From NCBI RefSeq assembly GCF_900112175.1, contig NZ_FOYT01000001.1:1736001-1800000 (forward strand): a DNA stretch of 64,000 nt, read 5' to 3'. Position 1 is the first letter of the stretch. Every line of letters starts with the position of its first letter. The stretch is from Halogeometricum rufum (GTDB taxonomy: Archaea > Halobacteriota > Halobacteria > Halobacteriales > Haloferacaceae). Made by a program: the position numbers and the translations under genes. The notes under the pieces are model-generated. The model was given only the letters and a program-made list of their open reading frames with translations. It was not told the origin of the DNA and did not search any database. Of the stretch, positions 1 through 9,300 are shown piece by piece.

Positions 1-126
1 GGGCCGTCCGCTGGCCCCCACCGGTACGTTTTTGTCCGGTTCGGACGACCGTTCGACCGTCTTCTCACGGCCGTAGCCGCAGCACCCTGCGGCCGGCCGG
101 TCGCCGCCCGTCACGCGGCGAACACC
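1..126. other. Left-edge upstream region
   Basis: No gene is supported in the first 126 bases. A T-run near position 29-33 sits in otherwise GC-rich sequence and could belong to the end of a gene outside the window, but nothing definite is visible. No clear TATA element lies 25-30 bases before the start at 127. Confidence 0.4.
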
Positions 127-1074
127 ATGCGACGAGACACAGACGAGAGACGCGACAGACTCGAATCGGCCTCCGACTCACACCGAATCGTCCGGCAACT
201 GCGCGACGTGCCGCCGCACGAGGTGTACGAGGTGCGCGTCGACGGCCGCCGCGCCGTCTACAAGCGAGACACCGGACCGACGGGGAGCGCCGGCGTCGAG
301 GGGCGCGTGACGGCGTTCGTCGGCCGGGAGACGTCCGTCCCCGTCCCGGAGGTGCTCTCGGTCGGTGACGACCACTACGTCGCGGCGTGGCACCCCGACG
401 CGCCCGAACCCGACGCGGCGCGTGTCGCGGACGAGACGTGGGCGCGCGCCGCCGGTCGCACGCTGGCCACCCTGCACGCGGAGACGGAATCGCACCTCGG
501 AGCCTTCGGGCCGTTTCGGTCCCGCGACGGGGCGGACCCCGTGACCGACGACGGCGCACCGCGCGTGGACGGCACCGAGGACTGGCGCGAGGCGGCCCTC
601 GCCGAAGTCCGGCGGCGTCGCCCCGTCCTCGCCCGCTACGGTCACGGCGACGTCGCAGACGCCGTCGTGGACCTTCTGCGTGACCGCGTGGACGCCTTCG
701 CCGGCGCCGGCCCGCCGGTCTGCTGTCACGGGTGGGCCACTCCCGAACACGTCGCCGTCGCGGACGGCCGCGTCGCGTGCGTGGTCGACTTCGAACACGC
801 CGTGGCCGCCCCCGCCGGGTTCGACTACTGGCGCACCGTGCTACCGACGTTCGGCGGCGACGACGCCTCGTCGACGGCGTTCCGCGAGGGCTACGAGTCC
901 GTCCGGTCGCTGCCGTCCGGGTTCGACCGGCGCGCGCCGTTCTACGCGCTGTTGAACGAGGTCTACTACGTCGAATCGCTACACGTACAGGACCAGCACG
1001 GGCCGCGCGAGACGGCCGAACGCGCGGCCCGCCTCCGCGAGAACATCTTCGAGCGGGTCGAACGGCTCTCGTGA
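127..1074 (+). CDS. APH-fold phosphotransferase family protein, catalytic Asp replaced
   Basis: This 315-residue protein has the layout of the aminoglycoside phosphotransferase/choline kinase fold: a basic N-lobe, a hinge region, then the catalytic loop. At residues 201-203 it reads His-Gly-Trp where the family normally has His-Gly-Asp, and the usual Asn further on is His. The later metal-binding Asp is kept (Val-Val-Asp-Phe-Glu, D221). Loss of the catalytic Asp suggests a weak kinase or pseudokinase, unless the lineage uses another residue; this is inference. The substrate is unknown. It is followed by a HAD phosphatase and a second, more canonical APH-fold protein on the same strand, so the three may form a functional group acting on one phosphorylated small molecule. 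Confidence 0.8.
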   Translation: MRRDTDERRDRLESASDSHRIVRQLRDVPPHEVYEVRVDGRRAVYKRDTGPTGSAGVEGRVTAFVGRETSVPVPEVLSVGDDHYVAAWHPDAPEPDAARVADETWARAAGRTLATLHAETESHLGAFGPFRSRDGADPVTDDGAPRVDGTEDWREAALAEVRRRRPVLARYGHGDVADAVVDLLRDRVDAFAGAGPPVCCHGWATPEHVAVADGRVACVVDFEHAVAAPAGFDYWRTVLPTFGGDDASSTAFREGYESVRSLPSGFDRRAPFYALLNEVYYVESLHVQDQHGPRETAERAARLRENIFERVERLS

Positions 1075-1157
1075 CCGGTCGCGCCGCGCCGTCGACTCCC
1101 CGCGCCGCACCGCGCCGGCGGCGAGTCGCTTTTGCTCCTCACGTCCCTAGTGGGAGC

Positions 1158-1841
1158 GTGACACGCTTCGACGCCGTCGTGTTCGACCTCGACGGGACGC
1201 TGTGCCGACACGACCAGGACGCCGACGAGGTCTACTTCGGGGCGTTCGAACGCGCCGGCGAGGACCCGTTCGGCGCGCCGGCGGACCTCTGGGCGGCGCT
1301 CGACGGCGCGCCGGACCCGCAGGACCGACTCGGCTACCTGCGCGACGGCTTCGGCGCCGTGGCCGACCGCCACGGCAGACGCGACGCCGACGTCGACGCC
1401 TTGGCCCGGGGGTTCGACGCCGTCGTGGACAACGGCGCCGTCTCCTTCCTCGACGGCGCGGAAGACGGCTTGGCCGCGGCCCGTGACCGCGCCGCGGTCG
1501 GACTCATGACGAACGGCCCCGAACACCGCCAGTCGACGAAGCTCGCGTCGTTGGGGCTCGAAGACGCCTTCGAGGCGGTGGTGTACGCGGGCGACATGCC
1601 GCGCCGCAAACCCCACGCGGACCCGTTCGACCGCACCGTCGCCGAACTGTCGGTGTCGGCGTCGTCGACGCTGTACGTCGGTAACTCGCTGGAGTACGAC
1701 GTGGCGGGCGCGCAGGGGGCCGGACTCCCCGTCGCGTGGTGTCCCGAGGACGGCGACGCCGACGCCGGGACGTACGACCCCGACTACGTCCTCGAATCGC
1801 TCTCGGAACTCGCCGCCGTGCTGGACGGGGCGCGCGGATGA
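1158..1841 (+). CDS. HAD-superfamily hydrolase (phosphatase-like)
   Basis: The 227-residue protein opens with the HAD motif I (FDLDGTL, nucleophile D10 and acid D12), continues with a motif II segment (MTNG), a conserved Lys in RRKPHADPF, and a motif IV-like YVGNSLEYDV. These are the residues needed for an aspartyl-phosphate phosphatase. The start chosen is the GTG directly before the motif; a TTTTG element about 25 bases upstream supports a leaderless start there, and the open frame further upstream is Arg-rich shadow sequence. It lies between two APH-fold kinases. The substrate cannot be told from sequence; phosphoglycolate phosphatase-like or sugar-phosphate phosphatase roles are both possible. 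Confidence 0.85.
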   Translation: MTRFDAVVFDLDGTLCRHDQDADEVYFGAFERAGEDPFGAPADLWAALDGAPDPQDRLGYLRDGFGAVADRHGRRDADVDALARGFDAVVDNGAVSFLDGAEDGLAAARDRAAVGLMTNGPEHRQSTKLASLGLEDAFEAVVYAGDMPRRKPHADPFDRTVAELSVSASSTLYVGNSLEYDVAGAQGAGLPVAWCPEDGDADAGTYDPDYVLESLSELAAVLDGARG

Positions 1842-1872
1842 GGCGGACGGGCCGAACGGGGAGTCGAGGGCA

Positions 1873-2883
1873 GTGAGCGACGTCGCCGCCGTCCTCGAAC
1901 GCGAGTTCCCCGACCGGTCCGTCGCCTCGGCGACGCCGGCCCGCCGCGGCAACACGAAGGAGACGACGCTCGTCGCGTTCGCCGACGGCGGCGGTGCAGT
2001 CGTCCAGTTCGCCGCCGACGCCGCGGCGTTCCGGACCGAACTCGCCCTCGCCCGCGCCGTCCGCGAACGGACGTCCGTGCCCACGCCGCGCGTCCTCGCC
2101 GCCGGCCGCCTCGACGGCCGGGCGTACGCCGTGGTCGAACGCGTCGCCGGGACCGACCTGCACGAACGGTTCTCCCGCGTGGACGACGGAACGCGAACCC
2201 GCCTCGCGCGCCGGTTCGGTCGGTTCCTCGCCGAACTCCACGAAGCGTTCGCGTTCGACTCGTACGGGCGGGTCCGCGTCGCGGACGACGAGACGCCGCC
2301 CGACGACCACCGCTGGTTCGGCGACGACGAGGCAACCGAGTTCGCCGTCGCAGCGTCGCCGAGACGGCCCAGCGAGTCGACGGAGCGGCCGTCGGAGTCG
2401 CCGTGGCCGGGGTGGTTCCGTGCGTACGCCCGGGCCGGCATCGACGCCCTCCCGCCGGCGTTCGACGGCCTCCGCCCGGACATCGGTGCGGCGCTCCAGG
2501 CCGCCTCGCTCCCGTCGAGTCCGTCGTCCAGACTGTACCCGTGGGACCTCCGGCCCGGCAACGCGGTGTTCGACGGCGAGACGGTGGCGGCCGTCCTCGA
2601 CTGGGGCGGTCCGCTCGCCGCCGCGCCGGGCCTCTCGGTCGCGAAGACGGAGCACCTCGTCGCCGACTGGTACGTCGAAGACAGCGAGTCGCTCCGCGTC
2701 GCGTTCAGGGACGGGTACGCGTCCGTGCGTCCGTATCCGAACGTGCGGTCGGTGTACCGACTGGTCGCGGTCGTTCGCTCGGCCGTCGACTCGCGGGGTG
2801 AGGTGACGCGGCCGCGGTTTCCCGAACTCGACGGCGGGCGAGCGGTGCAGTTCCACCGCGAGCGACTGCGGGAGTGGCTGTAG
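1873..2883 (+). CDS. APH-fold phosphotransferase family protein
   Basis: A 336-residue relative of aminoglycoside/homoserine/choline kinases. The catalytic loop reads Pro-Trp-Asp-Leu-Arg-Pro-Gly-Asn (D225, N230), keeping the catalytic Asp and the metal-binding Asn, and is followed by Leu-Asp-Trp-Gly (D243), the equivalent of the family DFG-like Asp. Unlike the paralog at the start of the window, the catalytic residues look intact. The GTG start lies 31 bases after the HAD gene, so co-transcription is likely. The substrate is unknown; in archaea such kinases phosphorylate small hydroxyl compounds, and antibiotic resistance should not be assumed. Confidence 0.82.
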   Translation: MSDVAAVLEREFPDRSVASATPARRGNTKETTLVAFADGGGAVVQFAADAAAFRTELALARAVRERTSVPTPRVLAAGRLDGRAYAVVERVAGTDLHERFSRVDDGTRTRLARRFGRFLAELHEAFAFDSYGRVRVADDETPPDDHRWFGDDEATEFAVAASPRRPSESTERPSESPWPGWFRAYARAGIDALPPAFDGLRPDIGAALQAASLPSSPSSRLYPWDLRPGNAVFDGETVAAVLDWGGPLAAAPGLSVAKTEHLVADWYVEDSESLRVAFRDGYASVRPYPNVRSVYRLVAVVRSAVDSRGEVTRPRFPELDGGRAVQFHRERLREWL

Positions 2884-3012
2884 ACCGTCGCGAGCGCCGG
2901 CCGACGAGGCCTCTCCGGTCGCTCGCCTTCGAACGGTACTCGTCACACAACTACTCGTTTCGTGACGTATCAGGAATCGTTATGTGCCCTACCAGACATG
3001 CACGACGAACGA

Positions 3013-6000
3013 ATGTCTCGCCTCCTCTGTGGCTCTGATGCGGTCGCCGTCGACCGAGCGGCGTTCGACTGGGCGGCCGCCCGTTCCGAGGGCACTCCGG
3101 AGAGCGTCCTCTACGTCGCGAATCAGCCGCACCGCCTCCGGGAAGTCGAAGCGCAGTGGGAGGCGATCGGTCGTCCGCTCGAACTCACCGCGCTGACGCT
3201 GGACGAGTTCGTCGACCGTTGCTACGACCGAACCGAGGTCGGAGGCCCGGCCTCGCGGATGGACCAGCCGACCCGGCTTCGCCTCGTCGAACGCGCGCTG
3301 TCCCGCCTTCCGGCCGGTTCCTCGCTCGTGGACGGCGACGGACTACCGCCGACGGGTCTCGTAGAACAGGTGGAGGACCTGCTCAGTCTCGTCGAGTTCG
3401 CCGGTCTGCTGTCGCCCGAGGACGTGCGCCGGCGACTCACCGAGGACGGACTCGCCAACCTGAGTGCGGAACTGGGGAGCGTCGTCGGTCGGTTCTACGA
3501 CGGCCGTGACGAACTCCCCGACACCGCGGGGAAGACGCTGTGGGCGGAGCGATATCGTCGCGTGGCGAACGCCGACGTCACCCGTGCGTTCCCGCACACG
3601 GACGCGGTAATCGTCGGTGGCTTCGACAGACTCTCCGTCCTCGCCGCGGCGGTCGTCGAGACCATCGCCGACGCGTGGCCCACCGCCGCGTCCGTCGCCC
3701 GGGTGACCGGGACGGACGGTCCGGCCGGCGTCGACGTGGCGACGACACCCGCGTGGGAGTTCTTCGTCGAGGACCTCGGCTTCGACCCCGACGGGGTCGT
3801 ACCGAGAGCGTCACGACCGCTGGCGAATCGCCGCTTGGCAGCGGCGCCCTTCTCGCCCGACGCCGCTCCAGTCGACCTCGACGCGACGACCGTCGACACG
3901 GTCCTCCCGTCGTCGCTGCCGGGCGAGGTGCGGTACGTCGGACGGCAGGTACAGGAACTCCTGAGCGAGGGCGTCGACCCCGACGACGTCGGCGTCGTCG
4001 TCACCGCTCCCTCGGCGTACGCCCACCGCCTCGCGAACGAGTTCTCGGCCCGTGACGTGCCGCACGCCGTCGCCCGCGATTACGACCTCGACGGGACGGC
4101 GGTGGGGGCAGCACTGTTGACCGCGCTGGACCTGCTGGCGGACCCGACGCCCGGTGAGGACCTCCGAACGCTTCTGGACAACCCCCTCGTCGCACCCGCG
4201 CTCGCTGACTGGGAGGACGTGAGTGCGGCGCAGGTGTCCGACGCACTCGCCGACGCCGAGAGCCTCGACGACCTGGGGAGAACGCGTCGCGACGCCGTCG
4301 AGTCCCTGCTGAGTGCGGCAGCGGCCGCCGCCGACGACGGGAGCGTGGAGTCGTACCGTCGGTTCCTCGAGGACCTCGGCATCGAAAACGCGGTCGAAAA
4401 TCCGGCGACAACCGGCTCACAGCGGGTCGTCTACCGCAGTGCCGAACGGGTGCTGGACGCCGTCGAACGGACGGGTGACGGCGACGACGTAGAACGCGCC
4501 CGGCACGCGCTGGGTGCCGTCTCCGTCACCGACGACCCGACGGTCCGGGAGGGCCGGGTGGAAGTTCTCGGTGCCGCCGAACTCGGGATGCGAACGTTCG
4601 ACCGCGTGTTCGTTCTCGGCCTGACGGCGTCGCAGTTCCCGGGTTCGGCGAGTCGCCTCGCACTCGTCGACGCGGTCACAGACGCGCACCCGGACTTCTC
4701 CGAGGCCGACCAGGCGCGACGCGCCGAGTACCGTATCGCGAGCCTCGTCGCCGGGGCCGAATCCGTCACTCTCTCGCGGCCGAAACAGCAACTCGACGGA
4801 ACCGAGTACATCGACGCGGGCATTCTCGCGGAGATTCGCCGCATCACCGACACCGAACCGCGGCGCCGGGACGAGTTCGGACACCTCGTTGGTCAGGACC
4901 CAACTGGTCGCCGAGACAAAGTCGGTGCGCGAGCTGACGCACAGCGAGCGTTCGCGACGGCTGGCGCTCGCGCCGGTCCCGACACACTCGGCGAGTACGC
5001 GACTGCCGCGTCGTCGACCGGGCTGTTCGCGGAGGCAGCTGGGAGTAGTGACCGTCTCAGTACGGGGATAGCACCGGGAGAGGGAGTAGTCGAAGGGATC
5101 CAGACCGCGTCTGATCGTGGGCTTGCGCGACCGTCAGAGCGTACGGGCTGGGTCACTCCTGAGACGGCACAGGACCTTTCGTTCCAGCTCGACCGACTCT
5201 CGCCGACGCAGGTGGAGCGATACGCCAGCTGCCCGTTCCGCTTCTACGCGAAGGAAGTCCTCGGGCTGGAAGAACCAGACCGCGACGAAGGACCAATCAA
5301 TCGTGGGCACTACGTTCACGAGGTTCTGGAACGGTTCTACACGGAACTTCGAGACGAAGTGGGGGCTCCGGTTTCGCTCGTCGGATTCGATCAAGATGAT
5401 CTGGAGGCGCGACTCCTCCGTATCGCGGTCGACGAACTCCAAGCCGTCGACGACGAGTTCGACGACCGCTGGCTCTTCGAACTACTGGCCGGCCTCGGTG
5501 ATGCCGATCGAAACGAGTACTACAACCGGACCGCGGTCGACGGTCGACCTGCGGGTATCCTCGTGCGATTTCTCGAAGAAGAGCTCGCACTGTACGTCGA
5601 CCCGGACAATCGGCTCCAGGACGGTCCACTAACGGCAGCACCGGTCTGGTTCGAAAGCAAACTCTCGTTCGACAGAGACGGAACCACGATTCGCGGGGTC
5701 CTCGACCGCGGCGAAACGACACCCGATGGGAGAGCCATCGTCCGCGACTACAAGACTGGATACACCTCCTCCGAACGCGACACGCTGGACGGACTCAGCT
5801 TCCAGTTGCCACTCTACGCGAAGCTGCTGGAGGAGAACGTCGACGAAGTTACCGAAGCCGTCGGAGGGGGGTACTACAGGCTGAAGAACCCGAGCGATGT
5901 CAGTTCCACCGCCGGACAGATCGGCTTCGTCGGTGACGAGCCTCCGAACGCGAGTTGGCGAGGGAACTCGTACAACGATGGATACGGCGGGACGCCGATG

Positions 6001-6309
6001 GTGTACCACGGTTCCGACAAACCCAGCATCGAGTCCCGCGCGGGATTCCGCGAGTTCCTCGACGAAGTCGTCCCGCGGCGTCTCGCCAGCATCGTCGCCG
6101 GCATCGAAGCGGGAACGTTCCATCCGACGGTCAACGACCCAGACGACGCCGGGTGCTCGAACTGTCCCTTCCGCGATGCCTGCGACGTCCGGTCCCACCG
6201 ACGCCAACTATTCATGGAAAATATGGAATCCGAGGGGCGGGATGCGTACGTCCCACCGATCGCTCGCGGCGTAGAATGGGCTCCCGTGGCTGAGGAGGGG
6301 GAGAACTGA
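3013..6309 (+). CDS. AddB/RexB-like PD-(D/E)XK nuclease with Fe-S cluster
   Basis: The protein of about 1098 residues has a degenerate helicase-like N-terminal two thirds without a Walker A motif, then a C-terminal RecB-type nuclease. Nuclease residues are visible as GVLDRG and RDYKTG (about 911-916). Four cysteines form the AddB-type iron-sulfur arrangement: one in SCPFRFYAKEV (about 739) and three in CSNCPFRDAC (about 1046-1055). Its stop overlaps the start of the AddA-like gene by one base, so the pair is one operon, and together they should process double-strand DNA ends for recombination. The start is uncertain: in-frame GTG at 2962 and ATG at 2998 also exist; ATG 3013 has a TATA-like TTATGT at a suitable distance. 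Confidence 0.85.
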   Translation: MSRLLCGSDAVAVDRAAFDWAAARSEGTPESVLYVANQPHRLREVEAQWEAIGRPLELTALTLDEFVDRCYDRTEVGGPASRMDQPTRLRLVERALSRLPAGSSLVDGDGLPPTGLVEQVEDLLSLVEFAGLLSPEDVRRRLTEDGLANLSAELGSVVGRFYDGRDELPDTAGKTLWAERYRRVANADVTRAFPHTDAVIVGGFDRLSVLAAAVVETIADAWPTAASVARVTGTDGPAGVDVATTPAWEFFVEDLGFDPDGVVPRASRPLANRRLAAAPFSPDAAPVDLDATTVDTVLPSSLPGEVRYVGRQVQELLSEGVDPDDVGVVVTAPSAYAHRLANEFSARDVPHAVARDYDLDGTAVGAALLTALDLLADPTPGEDLRTLLDNPLVAPALADWEDVSAAQVSDALADAESLDDLGRTRRDAVESLLSAAAAAADDGSVESYRRFLEDLGIENAVENPATTGSQRVVYRSAERVLDAVERTGDGDDVERARHALGAVSVTDDPTVREGRVEVLGAAELGMRTFDRVFVLGLTASQFPGSASRLALVDAVTDAHPDFSEADQARRAEYRIASLVAGAESVTLSRPKQQLDGTEYIDAGILAEIRRITDTEPRRRDEFGHLVGQDPTGRRDKVGARADAQRAFATAGARAGPDTLGEYATAASSTGLFAEAAGSSDRLSTGIAPGEGVVEGIQTASDRGLARPSERTGWVTPETAQDLSFQLDRLSPTQVERYASCPFRFYAKEVLGLEEPDRDEGPINRGHYVHEVLERFYTELRDEVGAPVSLVGFDQDDLEARLLRIAVDELQAVDDEFDDRWLFELLAGLGDADRNEYYNRTAVDGRPAGILVRFLEEELALYVDPDNRLQDGPLTAAPVWFESKLSFDRDGTTIRGVLDRGETTPDGRAIVRDYKTGYTSSERDTLDGLSFQLPLYAKLLEENVDEVTEAVGGGYYRLKNPSDVSSTAGQIGFVGDEPPNASWRGNSYNDGYGGTPMVYHGSDKPSIESRAGFREFLDEVVPRRLASIVAGIEAGTFHPTVNDPDDAGCSNCPFRDACDVRSHRRQLFMENMESEGRDAYVPPIARGVEWAPVAEEGEN

Positions 6310-9300
6310 TGCGCCGAGACGACCTCACCGACCAGCAGGACGACGCCGTCACAGCGCTCTCACAGAACTATCCACTCACCGCCGGTGCGGGGACGGGAAA
6401 GACCACGACGCTCTCGTTCCGGTATCTAGCGCTTCTGGAGGATCATCCCGACGCCCTCCCCGAGAACGTCCTCGTGACGACGTTCACGCGGCGGGCCGCA
6501 CGCGACCTCACAGAGACCGTCCGCGAACGCGTCTTGGACCGCCTCGCCACCGCCGGCGCCGACCACGAGCGATGGCGCGAAGTTCTCGACGGATTGGACG
6601 AGGCGTACATCCACACGCTGCACGCATTCTGCCAGCGCGTCCTCTCCGAACACGCGAACGCGGTGGCCGGCCTCGACCCCGGATTCGACACCCTCGACGA
6701 CGTCAAGGCGAGTCGACTCCAGCGAGACGTCGTCGACGAACTCGTCGAAGAGGAACCACGAGAGGTCGAGCTCCTGCTGGACGCGTTCTCGGAATACTCG
6801 CTCCGAGAAGTCATAGACGACCTGTTCGGTGAGCGTCCTGACAGCGAAGCCTGGGCTGACATCTGGAGCGCACCCGCTCGCACTATCGACGAGTACGTCG
6901 CGTACGTCGAAGAAGAACTCCACCCCTTCCCGGCCGACGAGGTGGATGCACTCTGTGCCGACGAGGAACTCCGAGTGCTCGTAGAGGAACTCCGAGAACT
7001 CGTTGTCGAACTCGACGAGACTGATCCCGGCGGGCGGACTGAGCGCGTCTGGACCGCAGTCAGACTCTTCGACGAGCCGGACGGGCTGGACGCCCTGGAT
7101 TCCGTTCGTGACCGTCGAGCGCGGATCTACGACGTGTGTGACGAACTCACCAAATCCGGGCACGACGAGTACGCGAACTACTCCCCGGTGAAGGGAGACT
7201 GGAGCGGCAGCGACGCAGACGCCGACCGTATCGGCGAAATCGTCACCGAAATCGTTGAACGGCTGGATGCGACACACCGATCTGCGGAGGGTGACGGCCT
7301 CGACATCACCGTCGACCGCGAGGGCGCGCCGTACTTCTTCGCGTTGGCCCGCCTGTTCGACGACGCCGCCCGCCGGTACGAAGAGCGAAAGCGCGACCGA
7401 AACGTGCTGGACTACACCGACCTGGTCCAGCGGACGCGGAATCTGCTGCATCCAGAACGCGGAACCGACGCGGTTCGGGAGTCGCTCGCCGACCAGTTCG
7501 ACTTCGTCATGATCGACGAGGTTCAGGACACCGACCCCAACCAGTGGGACATCGTCCGGTCGCTCACCAGCCTCGCCGGCGGCGAGACGCCGTACAGCGC
7601 GGGAAACGTCTTCGCCGTCGGCGACGAGAAACAGTCGATCTACCGCTTCCGGAACGCCGACGTCTCGGTCTTTCAGGAGGCCCGAAGCGCACTCGTCGGC
7701 GCGAACGGGAGCGAGAACGCCACAACGACGAGCGGAGGAGCCGACGTCGTCGGCTACCAGCTCCAAGACAACCTTCGAACGCTCCCGCCGCTGCTTCGCT
7801 TCCTCAACAGCCTCTTCGAGGACGTCTTCGACGACGACGCAGACGACGCCTTCGAGGCGACGCCGCAACCGCTCCGCCCGCGACGGGACAACCCTCACGA
7901 CGTGACGCCCACGACGGAGTACCTGCTCGTCCCCGACGACGACCTCCGGACGAGCGTCCTCGACCGCGACCACCCGCTGAACGACGCACCCTCCTCGGCG
8001 CGACGGTGGGCAGAAGCTCAGTCCGTGGCAGCGCGCGCTACGCGCCTCGTCGGAGACGAGACACAGGTCTACGACCCAGACCCGGACGACGGCCCCGAAA
8101 GTCGGCCGGTGACGTACGACGATATCGCGGTCATCATCCGAAAGCGGACTCACCTCGACGAGTTCAAGCGCGCGTTCGACGACCACGAGGTCCCGTACAC
8201 AGTCGTTCAGGGGGAGGGCTACTTCGACACGCCAGAGGTTCGGACGCTGACGAACCTGTTCCGCGTCCTCGCCGACCCAAGGGACGACATCCGCCTGTTC
8301 GGATTGCTTCGCTCCCCGATGTTCGGCTTCACCGACGACGAACTCGCCCCGGTCGTAGAGGGTGGTGACGTCTGGGAGACGCTCGGCGAGTCGGACGACA
8401 CCGCGCTTGCACGCACTCACTCCTTGCTCGCCGAGTTGCGAACGCTCGCCGGTGCCTCCGAGGACGCCGTCGGGCCACAGGTCGACTCGTGGGCAGAACT
8501 CCTCGACGTCGCCCTCGACGCGACTGGCTACCTCGTGAGTCTCAGCGCCGACGAACGTCCGCGACAGGCGCTCGCCAACGTCGAACAGTTCGAGGAGTAC
8601 CTGCGGGACGCCGTCGGCGACGCCGGCAGTCTCCGGACTCTCGTCACCCGCCTCGACGAACGCCGAGAGTTCACCAACTACGACCCCGAAGCCGCGATTC
8701 CGGACGGCGAAACCGGCGTCCGGATACTCACCGTCCACGCCGCGAAGGGCGAAGAATTCCCGGTCGTCATCGTGCCCGGTCTCGGAGACAAATTCAACAC
8801 CGACCCGCCACTCGCAGGGGGAACCGAGTTCGACGACGTGAACGACCGCCCGGCGCTCGGACTCTCTGTCCCTGACAGCGACGACCCCTTCGACACCACC
8901 GACACCGTCGCGAAGAAAGGACTCCGGTCCCGACGTCTCGCAAAACTCCGTGCCGAAGAGAAGCGCACCCTGTACGTCGCCTGCACGCGCGCTCGCGACC
9001 ACCTGATTCTGGCCGGCACGCACGGGACGGAGGGCGACGGGGACGAATCGCTGACCGAACTGGAAGCCCCGGAGACTGACGAACCCGAGCGTTGGAGCGA
9101 CTTCGTTCAGGGCTCGCTGTTCGGTGACGGAGACCTGCTCGCCGACCTCGAGGCTCACGGACGAGCGACCGGCCGGCTCCACGTCGACGCGCTCACCGGC
9201 GAAGAAGAGCCTGACCGAGACGCTCCGTCGTACACCGTACGACTCCCGCCGCGACCGGAGGCGCAGGCCCGGGACGTCGACGTCGAGGACCCCCCGACGA

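Noticed and set aside
127-1074. Antibiotic-resistance aminoglycoside kinase
   Set aside because: The fold is shared by many small-molecule kinases, the catalytic Asp is missing, and the setting is chromosomal with a HAD phosphatase.
2962-3012. GTG at 2962 or ATG at 2998 as the AddB-like start
   Set aside because: Both stay possible, but the extra residues are not conserved-looking and a TATA-like TTATGT fits ATG 3013 better.
6426-9182. Open reading frame of over 900 codons on the minus strand across the AddA-like gene
   Set aside because: It mirrors a well-supported helicase gene with all motifs. Long antisense frames are common in GC-rich genomes, and the frame has no domain and no start signal.
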